From Alphaproteobacteria bacterium (GTDB lineage: Bacteria; Pseudomonadota; Alphaproteobacteria; UBA9655), in the NCBI GenBank assembly GCA_019748065.1, contig JAIEQB010000023.1, positions 1-49,811 on the forward strand: a stretch of DNA of 49,811 nt, read 5' to 3'. Shown here in pieces: positions 14,301-29,300 of this stretch (its first letter is position 1; each line of letters starts with the position of its first letter). A program made the position numbers and the translations under genes. The notes under the pieces were generated by a model. The model had not been told where the DNA came from. It saw nothing but the letters and a program-made list of their open reading frames with translations, and searched no databases.

Positions 14301-17300
14301 CCATTATCCGTCACGCCGATAAGGCTCCGACCCCCGTCTCGCAGCTGAACTGTTACTTGTATTGCTCCCGCATCAAGGGCATTTTCAACAAGCTCTTTTA
14401 CAACAGAAGCTGGCCTTTCCACCACTTCACCAGCAGCTATTTGATTCACAAGGTGAGGTTCAAGTCTGCGAATCTTCATGCAGCCAAATACTCCCGTGCA
14501 AGGATTTTTCCTTCTTCAATGGCCGGCTGATCAAACGCATTCACCTCTTCCAGGTAGGAGGTTAAAATGGTTTCAATCATAAAGTGCATCATAAGAGCTC
14601 CCAGCGATTCCTCTCCTATCTTATCCAAAGTGATCAAGCGCACAGGACAGTTGTTTCGCTTGAGTGTTTCATAGGTCGCTTTCAATTCAGCTGAAAATAA
14701 ATCACCCATGGTTTTATGGGTAAATTCGGGAACCAGGGTTGAGTCAATCTTATCCCCTTTCCCCTCCCACTGCGGAGCAATGAGGGTAAATAATTTGTCC
14801 TTAGGACCTGCGAGATAGAGCTGCAATTGACTGTGCTGATCAACGGTCCCCAGCGCCGCAATGGGAGTTGTCCCCTTCCCTTCTTTGCCCAAACTTTCCG
14901 CCCATAATTGGCAATACCAAAGGGCAAACAAACGCAGCTGATCCGCATAAGGCATCATCACAGAAAGAGTTTTTCCAGACTCTTTCAGAGCATGAGCCGT
15001 TTGTGCGCTTAACAAGGCTGCAGGTTCTGACGCCGTCAAATGCGCTTGAAGAACGGAAGCAGCTCCTTTGCGATAAGCGTAGGGATCAAGTCCTGAGAGA
15101 AGCATAGGAATAAGCCCCACGACGGAAAAGCATGAATAACGTCCCCCCACAGTGGTGGGATGATCAAGACATGGCCAGCCTTGTTTATTAGCAAGCTTAC
15201 GCAAGACATTATTCGTAGGCTCTGTCACCACTAAGACTTTCTCTGTAATCCCCTGTTGAACACAGGTCAAAAGCTGCATCAAGGTTTCAACGGTAGAGCC
15301 CGATTTCGAAATAGCTATAAGGCCCGTTGTCTTGGGGTTAATCGTTTTAAAAAGCCTTTCAAAGGTATGGGGATCAACATTATCAAAAAAATGAAGGCGT
15401 GGCTTTGCTTGAGAGCTTAAAGCATAGAGAGCTTGCCCCCCAAGGCTTGACCCCCCTGTTCCTAAAATTAAGACATCTTCAAACTTAAGAAAAGGGTCGA
15501 TCGCTTGTTGATAGGCATTAATGTCATCGGTTTTTTCAACCAAGGCAAGGGGCGCTAACTCACCAGCATTATAAGCCTTCCGAAACCGTGCCAACACATC
15601 CATACGCGGGGAAAGTTTTCCCTTTAACTGGCAGCCCTCAAGATTTTGAATCAGCATCCTTTAAATCCTTTTCTGGTGGTTTTTTATCAGCGGGACCTAT
15701 AAGCACAAACGAGAGAAGCTCTGGTTTTAGAAAATCTTGAACAAAATTATTCATTTCCTCGAGGGTCACTTTTTCTGTTTCTTCAAGTTGATTTTTAGCT
15801 GCCTGCGGCCCTAGGTTAAAAATCAGGGAATCGATATACTCATGAGCCACGGCAGATGTACTGGTCAGAGACAGAATTTGAGCGCGTTTAAATGTAAGCT
15901 TTGCGGAGGTGAGCTCTCTGTCTGTGATTCCAAAGTCCTTCAGACGTTCCCATTCGGAACGGATAAATTTAGCAATTTTCTGAGCATTTCCACAGTCACA
16001 AGAAAAATCACCCAGGAGGACATCCGTCTGAGGAAGATGCATTGAAAACTCTTGAATACCATAGATAAGGCCGCGCTTATCACGCAGCTCATCAAAAAGG
16101 CGCCCTTGAATGACATACTCTAGAAGAAGGTATTTTGAGTAGTCTTTGTTTAGAGGAGACATGCCAGGCTGGCCAAAGGCAACCATGGCTTGAGGCACTA
16201 CTTTTTTAATAATTTCTTCCTTAGCCGCCCACTGCGGTTTAAATTCGCTTTTGGCGGGAGTCTTGACGGGAAGGGGAAGTGCTCCCATCGTTTCTTCTAA
16301 AAGTTGTAAAAGGTCCTTCTGAGTAATATCCCCAACAACTACGATTTTTGGCCGCGCACTTAGAAAAAGGCTTTTCGCTTCCGCATTTAAATCCTCAATG
16401 CTAATACTGCTTATCTTTTGAATTCCCTCTTTAAAGTTCGGCTCAAAAGCAACTTGAGGAAAGATCCCCTGAAGCAATTTAAGATAAGCTTCTCTCTCAT
16501 CATCTTCTGCAAAGGCGGAAAGCAGTTCAAAGGCTTGGGACTTTGCAAAATCTAAATCTGTTTTCGTAAAATCAGAACTCTGAAGTAACTTCACCCATAG
16601 ACTCAAGACGGTTTTAAGACTTTCGCGCGTCGTTTTTATGTTCAAATTTGTATTTGAAAAACCAAGGTTTAAGAAAAAGTCAGCAGGCGTTTCCTTTCTA
16701 AAACGATCCATCTCAAGAGGACTTAATATTCCCCCTCCGGCTAACAGAGCCGTTTGAAGAAGCACTGTCACTGGGGCATAGGGAGTGGTGACATCGCCTT
16801 TTTGAAAGCTCGCGATCATAGAAACAACAGGTGACGAATGATCCTCTACCAACCAAACTTCAATTCCTGAAGGGGTTGAAAAAGGTTGTATCGGGAGTAT
16901 ATCTGCAAAGGACACTGACTTTAACAAAGAGACCACGAGAAAGACGAGAAGAATAAGTCTTTTCATTGTGCTTTCTCCTCGGAAGAGCTCTCAGGCTGCC
17001 CCTTCTTTAATATACCAACAACAGCTTTTTCGGACTGTAAGTAGTTTTTTATAACCCTCTGAATATCTTCTGACGTAACTTTTTCCAAATCCGCTGGCAA
17101 AGCATTAAGCTGCTCCAATGTCACATCTGATGAAAGCGCATCCCCTAATAAAATAGCCTTTTGATAGATATCGTCCAAGGACATCACAAGCTCATTATAA
17201 ACATAATGGCGGGCACATTTCAAATCATCCTCCTTGACCCCTTCTCGAGCAATCTGCTCTAGTTTTTGATGAATGGTAGCTTCGATATCCTCCCATTTTG

Positions 17301-20300
17301 CTGTAGAAGTAGGTTTAACATAAAAAGCAAAATTCCAAGGATCTCTCTCAGAAAAAAAGGCTGATGAACTCGCAAAGGAAGACACCCACTTCTTTTGATG
17401 CACCAAGATCTCATATAAACTCCCCTGAAAATCTCCCTCTAAAAATTCTGCTAACAGAATTAAAGCCAGCATATCCTGGTAATTCGATTTTTTAAGATCA
17501 GGCAGGGGATAAATTTCACTGATAGATAACTGAGCAACTTTAGGGTGTTCAACCACGACAGGAGCGATCTTAGCCTTTTTGAGGGGCTCTTGTGGCCTTT
17601 GGCGCTGGACTTTTTCGCCGACTGGTAAGTCTCCATAATACTTTTCAGCCCAGGCTTTAACTTGAGCAGGGTCGAAATCTCCCGAAACAATAATATAAGC
17701 ATTATTGGGCTGATACCAGGTTTTATGGAACGCTTTTACATCATCCAAGGTCAATCCGCGAATGTCTTTTTCCCAGCCAATGATAGGGTTTTTATAGGGA
17801 TGAACAGAAAAAAAGACGCTGTTGAATTTCTCATTAAAATACTCATCTGGATTGGTTTCTGTGCGCATAAGGCGCTCTTCAAGAATCACATTTTTTTCCG
17901 TATCAAACTTCGTCTGATTAAAAGCAACGCCGCGCATTCTCCCAGCTTCATATCGCATCAAAAGCTCTAAATGATCCGTCATCATGGTTTTATAATAATA
18001 GGTGTGATCACGAGTTGTAATCGCATTACTATGAGACCCTGAGGATTGAAAATCCTCTAAAAACTGCCCCATTTGCACTTCAGGAAGCCCTGTTTCCATC
18101 AAGTGCTCTAGATAATGGGCAAGACCGGTTTTTCCAGGCACCTCATCCGCTGATCCTACTTTAAACCAGGTAGAATAAAAAACAATGGGGGCTCTTTTGT
18201 TGACAAGAAGAAAGAACTGCAGCCCATTTTTTAAGGTAAACGTTTCTGCCTGAATAAGAGGGGCTGCATGGACATGAGATAAAGTCACGAGAGTTGCCAG
18301 CAAAAGGAACAATTTTTTAAACATATAATTTATCTCACCCCTATTGTGGTGCAACATTTTGATTTTGAGGGATTCCCTTTTTTTGAAGCTCGGCGGCCTC
18401 CTCATAAGGATTCACTACTTCTCCAGGAAGTTGTTTCTTCTTAATTCCTAAACTTTGCAAAACAGAATGACCCTTTTTTGCTTCTTCTATTCTAGACTCC
18501 TCATCAATTTCTTTACGAAGTTCTTTTTCTCCTGACTCAGCACCGGCCTGCTGAAGGATGGTTTGCTCCCCTTTACTAGCTTTATGATTTTGCGGTTTTA
18601 TTCCAAGCACTTGATTTCTTTTTTCTTCAAGAGCTTTTATATCCTGAGGACGGGGTGCCCCAGGATCAGGCTGAGGAAGGACAAAAAAGTCAGGCGGCAT
18701 GTCTAAGGGTTGCATGGTGGGTGTCACAGCAAACTCATCGGGAGGATCCCGATCAATACCCAAAGTTTTTTTGACGGAACCACAGGCCTGGAGCAAGCAA
18801 CAACCTGACAATAAAGCAATTAGAGTAAACCGAGAAGGATGAATCACTTTTTTTTCCTCACATAACTTTCTATAAGTACAAGACAAACACCTACGGTAAT
18901 CGCACTATCAGCGATATTAAACGCAGGAAACCGGTAGCCGAGAATGTAAACAGGAACGAAAATAAAATCAACTACTGCGCCAAAACGCAAACGATCTATG
19001 ATATTTCCAACGGCTCCGCCAATAATCATGCTTAAATAAACAATCTGAAATTTATCGGTAGTTTTTGAAATCCAAACTCCCAGGACGGTAGAAATCCCAG
19101 CAGCAAGCATAATAAGAGCGGCCATCTGCCAAATTTCATTGGCTTTTAAAAAACCAAACCCAATGCCTTTGTTCCAAGTTAAAATAATATTTAAAAAAGG
19201 AAATACGTGCCATACGGTTTCAGGGTTCTCAAACTCATACAATATCCATGTCTTTGAGAGTTGATCTAAGAAAACGACAATTGCTACAACAAAAAGGGGA
19301 AGAAGGAGCCGATTTTTCATAATGGCCTTACCACTTCTGCACAGCGCCCACAAAGGTCAGAAAAATCTTTTATCTCTCCCACTTCAGGAAGAACCTTCCA
19401 ACAACGCGCGCATTTCTCGCCAAAAGCAGGGTTAACCAAAACCACAACGTTAGGAACATCCTCTAGCTGGAAACCATTTTCCGGTAAAGTATGGGTATCA
19501 ATAACCACCGCCTTCGAGGTAATCGAAAGTTCCGCCAAATCTACACCTTCAAGGAAAGGCAGATAGGAAGGATTCAAGAAAACCTCCACCTGGGCTTGAA
19601 GGCTGGATCCGATTTGTTTTGACGCTCGGGCCACTTCAAGGGCACCGGTCATCACCTTGCGCACTTCCCTAAGACCTTCATATTTTTGAGCCAGCTCAGG
19701 GGAATTCCATTCAAAGGACAGGGCAGGAAAGAGCGCGGCATGAATGCTCCCCTCATGGTTGGGGTACCGCGCCAACCAAGCTTCTTCTGCTGTAAAACAC
19801 AAAACTGGCGAAAGCCAACTGGAGAGGCACTCAAAGATAAAATTCATCACCGTACGGGTTGCCCGACGCTTTGGATCCTTTGGATCGTCGCAGTAAAGGG
19901 AATCTTTTCGTACATCGAAATAAAAAGCAGATAAATCCACAGCGCAGAAATTGTGGATTTCCGTGTAAAGCCCTTGGAAATTATAGGTCTTGGAGGCTTC
20001 CCTAACCAATTGGTCAATTTCATAAAGACGATGCAAAATCCATTTTTCAAGCTCGGGCATTTCCGGATAGGGAAATTTCTCTTCATCCGTAAACCCTGCC
20101 AATGCCCCCAGAAGATAACGAAACGTATTGCGATAACGCCGATAGAGATCTTGTTGGCGTTTAAGAATTTCTTCGCCCACCCGCAAATCTTCATAATAAT
20201 CGCTATTCACAACCCACAAACGCAAAATGTCCGCCCCGATGGTACTTGTGATGGTTTGCGGTGATACAGCATCTCCGCGGGATTTGGACATCTTCTTGCC

Positions 20301-23300
20301 CTCTTCATCCACAATAAAACCATGGGTCATGACTTGCTTATAGGGCGCCCCATGCAAGGCGCCACAGCCCACCATTAAGGAGGACTGAAACCAGCCACGG
20401 TGTTGATCTGATCCTTCAAGATATAAGTCGGCAGGCCAGCTCATCCCTTCCCTTTGTTTCAGAACAAAGCTTTGACTCGAGGCGGAATCAAACCAAACAT
20501 CAATAATATCTTGTGCTTGTTCATAGTCATCCGGGTTATATTTCTCCCCTAAAAACCGGGAAGGATTGGCCGTATACCATACGTTTGAACCTTCCTCTTT
20601 GACGGCTGTTACGATCCGTTCAACAACGTCGTAATCTCGCAGAACTTCTCCCGTCTCCTTGTGAACAAACAACGTTAGAGGAACACCCCAGGCCCGCTGC
20701 CGAGAAACACACCAATCCGGGCGATTTTCGATCATGGCCTGAATGCGTTTTTTGCCCGCCTCTGGAATCCACTTGACCGTATTAATGGCCTCTAATGCTT
20801 TTTCCCGCAGGCCCTTTTTATCAAGACTGATAAACCACTGAGGCGTTGTCCGGTAAATCAGTGGTTTTTTCGAGCGCCAGGAATGGGGATAACTGTGTTT
20901 CAACTTAGTTTGGCGTAAGAGCCTACCCTTTTCTTCTAACTTAGCAATAACCTCGGGCCCCACCTTATACACATGCTTTCCAGCAAACAAAGGGATATGA
21001 TCATAAAAAAGACCATCTTCAGCCACGGTTTCAGGAACTTCCAATTTAAATTCTTGTCCCAAGGCAAAGTCTTCCACTCCATGGCCAGGAGCTGTATGTA
21101 CCAATCCCGTTCCTGCCTCCAAGGTAACATGAAGACCAGGCAACAACGGAACATCAAAGTCATATCCTTCCCCATGGAAAGGGTGGTAAGCAGAGGTGCC
21201 CTCCAAATCAGATCCTTTAAACTCACCAAGAAGGGTACTTTCCTCAATGCCCGTTTCTGCCTCTACAGACTCCTGCAACTCTTTCGCAATCAAAATGACT
21301 TCCCCTGGCTTTGCCAAGGAGTCATCCTTTACTTTCTCAACCCTTAAGGCTACATACTCAAGATCAGCCCCGTAGGCAATGGCGCGGTTTCCTGGCAGAG
21401 TCCATGGGGTGGTTGTCCAAATGACAGCATTTGCCCCGTTCAATGCGGCAATAGTTGTTTTGTGAATGGGAAAGCGAACAAAAATGGAGGGAGATTCCAC
21501 ATCAAAATATTCCACTTCCATTTCAGCGAGTGCCGTCTTCTCAACGACGGACCACATCACCGGCTTTACCCCCTGATAAAGGCTGCCATTCATTAAGAAA
21601 ATGCTGAAAAGGCGAATAATCTCCGCCTCTGCCTCATGGCTCATGGTGGTATAGGGATGGGCCCAATCCGCAATGACCCCGAGACGCTTAAATTCAGGCA
21701 ACTGAACATCAATCCACCCTTGAGCAAAAACCCTGCATTCATCACGAAATCCAACGCGGGAAATCGCTTCGTTGTTTTTTCCCTCTTTACTATATTTTTC
21801 AATAATCTTGGCCTCGATCGGCAGCCCATGGCAATCCCACCCTGGAATAAAGGGGGTTGCTTTCCCCAGCTTGTATTGGGATTTCAAGACGATATCTTTT
21901 AAAATTTTATTTAGGGCATGACCTAAATGGATATGTCCATTAGCAAAGGGAGGCCCATCATGCAAAATGAATTTCTCGCGCCCTTCTGCCTTCTTCTGCA
22001 GCAGTCCATAAAGATTCATTTCCTCCCAACGCCTTAAAATTTCAGGCTCGCGCTCGGGCAAGTTCCCCTTCATGGGAAAGTCGGTTTGGGGCAAAAAAAT
22101 GGTGGGTCGATAATCTTGGGCCATAGCTGCGTTCATCATCTTTAAATGTAAAGCTTATTTGTGCCATTTTGCTCGAGCTTCGTCAAATGGGTTTAGAAGT
22201 TATCTTAACAGCGGACGTTTTTAATAATAAACCTCTAATTCCCACTGTGTCATCTCCTCGCGAAGGCGAGGATGACAGAGGAGTGTTAAAATTTACAGAA
22301 GATAAAAACGGCCGGTATTAAGATTTTTCCCTCCTATCCCTTTACAAAGGTCCCCACCTGGTATTCGCGAAAGGCCTCCCGCAATTCCGCTTGGGTATTC
22401 ATGACAATGGGGCCGTACCAAGCAATCGGCTCATTCAGCGGCTTTCCAGAGGCCAACAAAAAGCGCACCGGCCGCTTATCCGTCGTCACCGTCAGATGAT
22501 TTCCTTCCCTTTTATAGAGGACGAGAGTACCATCCCCACAGGGACACGAAGGCGCCATATCAAAGTAATTTTTGCCGGCGGCCTCATGAACAAAGGGGGC
22601 GCGGAGCGAATCAAAATAGGCTTCCCCCTCAATGACATAGGCAAAGACATTATAGCCGTCTTTAACCATATGGGTAAAAGACTTGCCTTGGGGAATTTCA
22701 ACATCAAAATACTCAGGCCCGGCAATGATATCCTGTACCGGCCCTTGCGTTCCCTCAACTTCTCCAGAAATGATGCGGAGCTTCACGCCCTCTTGGGTCA
22801 TGATCAGAGGAATTTCCTTTTTCTTAATGCTGCGATAGCGCGGATCCATCATTTTTGACTTTGCAGGCAGATTCGCCCACAGCTGAAAACCAAACATCTG
22901 GCCCTTCTTATTTCCTTTCGGCATTTCCTGGTGAATAATCCCACTACCCGCCGTCATCCATTGCACATCTCCTGAAGAGATATCCCCTTTGTGCCCCATG
23001 CTATCCCCATGCTCCACATCGCCATCCAACACATAGGTAATGGTTTCAATCCCCCGATGGGGATGCCAAGGAAATCCAGCCTTGTAGTCTGCAGGATTTT
23101 CTGAGCGAAAATCATCCAAAAGCAAAAAAGGATCTAAAAGCGGCACCTCATGAAACCCAAAAGCCCGCTTGAGATGAACACCAGCACCTTCAATGGTAGG
23201 TGCACTTTTCCAGATTTTTTCAATGAGACGCTGTGAATTCTTTTCCATTCTTCCCCCCAGGAAACTTTATAAATTTTATCCTGGCATGAGAAAGGTTAAG

Positions 23301-26300
23301 AAATGGGAAAAAAAAGGGAATTTACTCTGTCCTACCCCACATATCTAATTTCCTCCCTCCCTCTTTCGTGCAGTGTAGGGACCAAGGTGGACACAAGCGA
23401 TTTTACTACTTTTAAAGGTAAAAACAGACGATTTGTCTTATTCAAAAATGGAATGAATCCAAAATGTCCATAGAAGGAGCTTGCTCTCTCATTTTTTGCA
23501 TCAACAACCACTGCATAAATTCCAAAATTTTCTTCGCTCACCCTATAGACACGTAAAAGAGCATCCATAAGAAGCTTAGCTCCTACCCCCTGTCCTTGAA
23601 GATTAAGGTTCACAGCCAATCTTCCTAAAAGGATTGCAGGAATAGGATAGTGGGGTAACTTTTTGGAAAGCGTGGAAGTCATTTCCACCTTAGAAAAAGA
23701 TAAGGGGCTCAAGGTATAATATCCTGCAACTTCTTCAGGAGATTTCCCTTCTAAAACAAAAACTTTTGTAAGATTTTTCTTTACATCTTGAAGAGCATAT
23801 CTTTTAAGATAGACATCCAGTTCTTCACTACCACAGAAAAACAGCTCCCGATTATGTATCCCTTGCTTTAAAACGGTGATCTTCATTCATCATTATCTTT
23901 TTTATAATTTTCATAAGCTTTTTGGAGAGCTTCATTGGGTTGCGGAGGCTCAGACAAGGCTTCCATTAAAAGCGACCAATCCTGATCTAACAAGGGTAAA
24001 TCTTCATGCTCATGAATGACTTTCTCAGCTTCCTTAAGAGACGCCTCCCTGATAAATCGACTCAGAGAGCCTTTTTTATATTGAGCCGCCTTTTCAAGAA
24101 CATAATAAGCTTCTTCATCAATACGAATCTGCAGACGATTGCCTTTTGAATAGCCATGCGATGATTTTAAATGCATTTAAAAGTCCTCCATAATTAAAAG
24201 TACATCCATATGGAGTACACGTCAAGCCAGTTAAAAATTCAGGAAAAAGAGAAGCCCCCTTCCCTTTTATAAAGGACGAGTGTGTCATCTCCACAAGGAC
24301 ATGAAGGCGCCTAATTTACTGATTAAAGAAGAAGTGGTGTCTCTCCACAAGCTTGCACCCGTGGAGATTTACTTAAATCACTGCCTAGCAAAAGGATCAA
24401 CTTTCTTGTGGTAGTCCAGATATTCCTTCTGTTCACTAGGATCAAGAAGCAAGAATCTTGGTAACATCGTCCAACCTTTTGCAGATCGTTCAGATTCTTT
24501 TTTGTCTATTTTTTCTTGTAACCTCTGTATCGTTTCTGGAGTTGCCTTAGAAACTGGCGTTCTGGGCGCTCCCCCCCTCATCCTCCATAGCATAAGCTCC
24601 CATAGAGGAGAGTATAACTCCAGACATCAATAGAATAAAAAACCACTTTTTTCCATAATTACACCTATATTATTAAGTTTTACATCAGTTTTAATGTGGC
24701 ATATTTAAAAAAATTGTCAAGTTGAGCGTGTTGACACTCAAAAAAATATCTTATATTTTTACGTCCATGACCCACATTATTGTTGCTGCCCTTTATCAAT
24801 TTATATCGCTGCCTGATTATAAGGAGCTGCAACCCTGCCTGAAAAAGTTGTGTGACCAGCACGATATTAAGGGCACCCTTCTTTTGGCCAAGGAAGGAAT
24901 TAATGGAACGGTCGCAGGATCCAGGGCCAGTATTGATGCCTTAAAAGATTTTCTTGAAACCCGTTTTGACAACCTCGAATACAAAGAATCACTTGCGGAG
25001 GAAATGCCCTTTCATCGCATGAAGGTGCGCCTTAAGAAAGAAATTGTGACTCTGGGCGTTCCGGGAATTGACCCCACACAGGCCGTTGGCACTTACGTGG
25101 AAGCAGAAAAATGGAATGACCTTATCTCTGACCCTGAAGTATTGCTTCTCGATACCCGCAATGATTATGAGGTGGGGATTGGAACTTTCAAAGGAGCTCT
25201 CAATCCCGAAACCCACTCGTTTACTGAATTTCCCGATTATGTGAAAAAGATTGATAAAACAAAGCACCGTAAGATCGCCATGTTTTGCACCGGCGGCATT
25301 CGGTGTGAGAAAGCCTCGGCCTATATGCTCTCGCAAGGGTTTGAAGAGGTGTATCACCTCAAGGGAGGCATTTTAAAATATTTAGAAACTGTCCCCCAGG
25401 AGAAAAGCCTGTGGGAGGGTGAATGCTTTGTGTTTGACGGGCGGGTTGCTGTCGCCCATGGCCTTGCCCTGGGCCATTATGGCTCTTGCTATGGCTGTCG
25501 CTATCCCATTACAAAAGAAGATACCCTCTCTCCGCTTTATGAGCGTGGGGTTTCCTGTCCCCGTTGTTCTCACACCCTCTCCCCTGAAAAGAAAGAAGCT
25601 GCACGGGCCCGCCAACGGCAGGAAGATCTGGCACGCGCTCGGGGTAAAAGGCACATTGGCGCACAAATGAAGTCAGCCGCGACTCTTCCATAAGGCACCC
25701 ATAAACGCTCCCTTCACAAGGGGCAACAGCCCCAAAATAATTCCCAAGGTCAGGGGAAGACTGATGACAAGCGCTAGCCAAAAGGGCGGTTCGTAAAGAA
25801 CTTGGGCGATAAAAAAGAAGGGAACTACGAAAAGGCAGACCAGCCCCATAGCGATATAAGCGGGCCCATCATCGGCATGTAAAGTTTCAAAATCAAGCTC
25901 ACAATGGGAGCATTTATGACGCGGCGTTAAATACCCTTGAAACATGCGCCCCTCACCACATTGGGGGCAGCGGCGCGTCCCCCCCCGCCAAAGGGCCTGA
26001 GGCCAGGAAATAGGGGTGCTGTCATTCACTCTTCTTCAACGCATCTTCAATAAGCTGAATCGTCTCTTGGATGCCATAAAGGGCAATGAAAGAGCCCATT
26101 CTTGGCCCTTCATCCTGGCCCAACAAAATTTGATAGAGGGCCTTAAACCAGTCCCGCAAATTGGCGTAATTGTGGCGCTTTCCCACTTCAAAAACTTGTT
26201 CTTGAATAGCCTCTGGGGTGGGCTCTACTTGCTTTAAAGCAAGATCTAAATCCTCAAGGGCTTTACGTTCCTGGGCCGTTGGCGCTCGGTAATGCTTATG

Positions 26301-29300
26301 GGGCTTTACAAAATCACGGTAGTAGGCAATGGCATACCCCACCAAATGATCCACCATGGGCATGGATTGGGGTGAGGCCCCTTTCGCATAGCGGCTGATA
26401 AAGCCCCACAAAACCTTTTTGTCTTCCGTGTTGGTGACGCTCGCAAGGTTTAATAAGATCCCAAAAGTTAAGGGTAGCTCTTCTCGTGGAGGCTTTCCAT
26501 TGTGGACATGCCACGCTGGGTTGGCCAATTTTTGATCTAAGGGCTGCTCAGGGAATTTCTCAAGAAAATTCAAATACTCATCCACAGCGCGAGGAATCAC
26601 ATCAAAGTAAAGGCGCTTAGCCTTACGGGGCGATTGATACATAAAGTAGGCAAGACTTTCCTCGGGCGCATATTGGAGCCATTCCTCCATAGAGAGCCCA
26701 TTGCCTTTAGACTTGGAAATTTTCGTGCCATCCGCATCCAAGAAAAGCTCATAATTAAAGCCTTCAGGCGGTTTATGTCCCAGAATGCGGCAAATCTGGC
26801 TGGACAATTTGACAGAATCAATCAGGTCTTTTCCGGACATTTCGTAGTCCACATCAAAGGCGGCCCAGCGCATTCCCCAATCCGCCTTCCACTGCAGCTT
26901 ACAATGGCCACCTGTGACCTTTGTTTCAATAAGTTTTCCATCTTCCCGCTTATAGACAATTGTGCCCGCTCTTTCATCTCGCTCTATCACAGGCACTTGA
27001 AGAACGCGCCCTGTTTCTGCACACACAGGAAGGAAAGGACTATAGGTGGCCCGTCTTTCGGCCCCCAAAGTAGGTAAAATAACGCTGATAATGGCCTCAT
27101 AATGGGCCAAAACGGATAGAAGCATGGAATCAAAGCGCCCTGACGCATAACATTCAGACGCACTCACAAATTCATACTCAAAGCCAAAAGCATCCAAAAA
27201 GGCGCGGAGGCGGGCATTATTATGATGACCAAAACTCTGATGAGTACCAAAGGGATCGGGAATCTGGGTTAAGGGTTTTCCCAAATGCTCCCGCACTATC
27301 TCTCCATTGGGGATATTATCAGGAACTTTCCGCAAACCATCCATATCATCGGAGACCGCATAAAGTTTTGTGGGAATGTCGGAGAGTAAGGAAAAGGCTT
27401 GACGGACCATAGTGGTACGCGCCACCTCTCCAAAGGTTCCTATATGAGGAAGCCCTGACGGGCCATAGCCAGTCTCAAATAAAACAAAGCCTTTTTCTGG
27501 CGTTTTCCCTTGAATGCGATCAAGAATTTTCCGGGCTTCTTCAAAGGGCCATGCCATTGACGTTTGGGCGAGCGTACGACTATTTTCCATTTTTAACCTT
27601 TAACCAACTTCATTTTTCTCACTTTACCCGTTTTAAATGGGAAATAAAGTGTTTATAATGCAAAAATTGTTTTTTAGGACTTTATCATGACACAAAACCC
27701 CCTCATTGGGATTACACTTGACTCTCGCGACCCAGGCGGATACTCCAATTACCCTTGGTATGCCTTACGAGAAAATTACTGTTTAAGCATTCAAAAGGCA
27801 GGCGGCGTTCCCTTCCCTCTCACCCATGAACTGGACCTGGTTGATGACTTTCTGTCTCACATCCAAGGACTCCTCATCACGGGTGGTGGCCATGACGTTG
27901 ACCCGAAGCTTTATGGAGAGACAACCCTTCATCCTACGACCAACCTCAAGCCCAAGCGTACCCTTTTTGAACTTGAAATCACCAAACGAGCTCTTGAAAA
28001 GAATATACCGGTCCTTGGCATTTGTGGAGGAGAGCAGCTCATAAATGTGGCCCTAGGAGGCACGCTTATCCAACATATTCCTGATGAAATGCCTGGGGCT
28101 CTTGAACATGCTCAAAAAGAGTGTCGCTATAAACCATGTCATAACGTAAAAATTACACCCCAAACATTGCTTCATGAAATCCTTGGTGTAGAAGAGTTTG
28201 ACGTCAACAGTGTTCACCATCAAGCCGTCAAAGATCTGGCGCCTTCAGCAGTTCTTAATGCAATAGCCTCTGATGGAATTATCGAAGGCTTTGAAGTCCC
28301 TCAATACCGTTTTTGCATGGGTCTTCAATGGCATCCTGAATTTCTCATCTCTTCCAAGGAGTGCGATGTTTTCAAAGCCTTTATCCAAGCTTGCCGTGAA
28401 TAAGGGTGAACGCATTGCAAAGGTCATGGCTCGCGCGGGACTTTGTTCTCGGCGAGAGGCAGAAACCTGGATCCGCGAAGGGCGCGTTTCTGTTGATGGA
28501 GCCGTTTTGGATTCGCCCGCCTTTTGTGTCACCCCTGAAAATCATATTGTAGTGGACGGAAAACCGCTCCCTCAAAAGTCCCCTCCCCGTCTCTGGCTTT
28601 ACTATAAACCCAAAGGACTTGTGACATCTCATAAGGATGAGTTGGGACGCCCCACCCTCTTTGACGCACTCCCAAAAAACCTCCCGCGGGTCATTTCCGT
28701 AGGGCGCCTTGATCTCAATAGCGAAGGATTGATCTTACTGACGAACGATGGAGAGCTAGCCCGTCATCTGGAACTTCCTTCAACAGGCTGGGTGCGTACC
28801 TATCGAGTACGGGTCTATGGCCACGTCGATCCACAAACTCTTAAAAATCTTAAAAACGGCATCACCGTTGATGGCATCCATTATGGTGCTATTACGGCAA
28901 CCCTAGAACGCCAACAAGGTGACAATGCTTGGCTTAAGGTCAGCCTTAAAGAGGGGAAAAACCGAGAAATTCGCCGCGTTTTTGAATACCTCGGTTGGCC
29001 CGTTAATCGCTTGATCCGCACCCACTATGGCCCCTATGAGCTGGGCCCCCTTAAACCAGGAGAAGTCAAGGCTGTGGCGCTGCCTTTGGAGGTAGGGAGA
29101 AAAATAAATACAGTATAAATTTTCATGAAGCTTTTTTTTATTTTTTCATTTCCAAAAATTTAAAAATTTGCTAGGAATGGAGAATGGAGCAATTTCAAAT
29201 AAAAATGGAAAAAATATGAAATCAGCCTCACCCCTCACAACTCTCCTTAAGCATCGCAGTTTCCAAGTCTTTTTCGTCCTAGGAACCTATCTTTTACTTG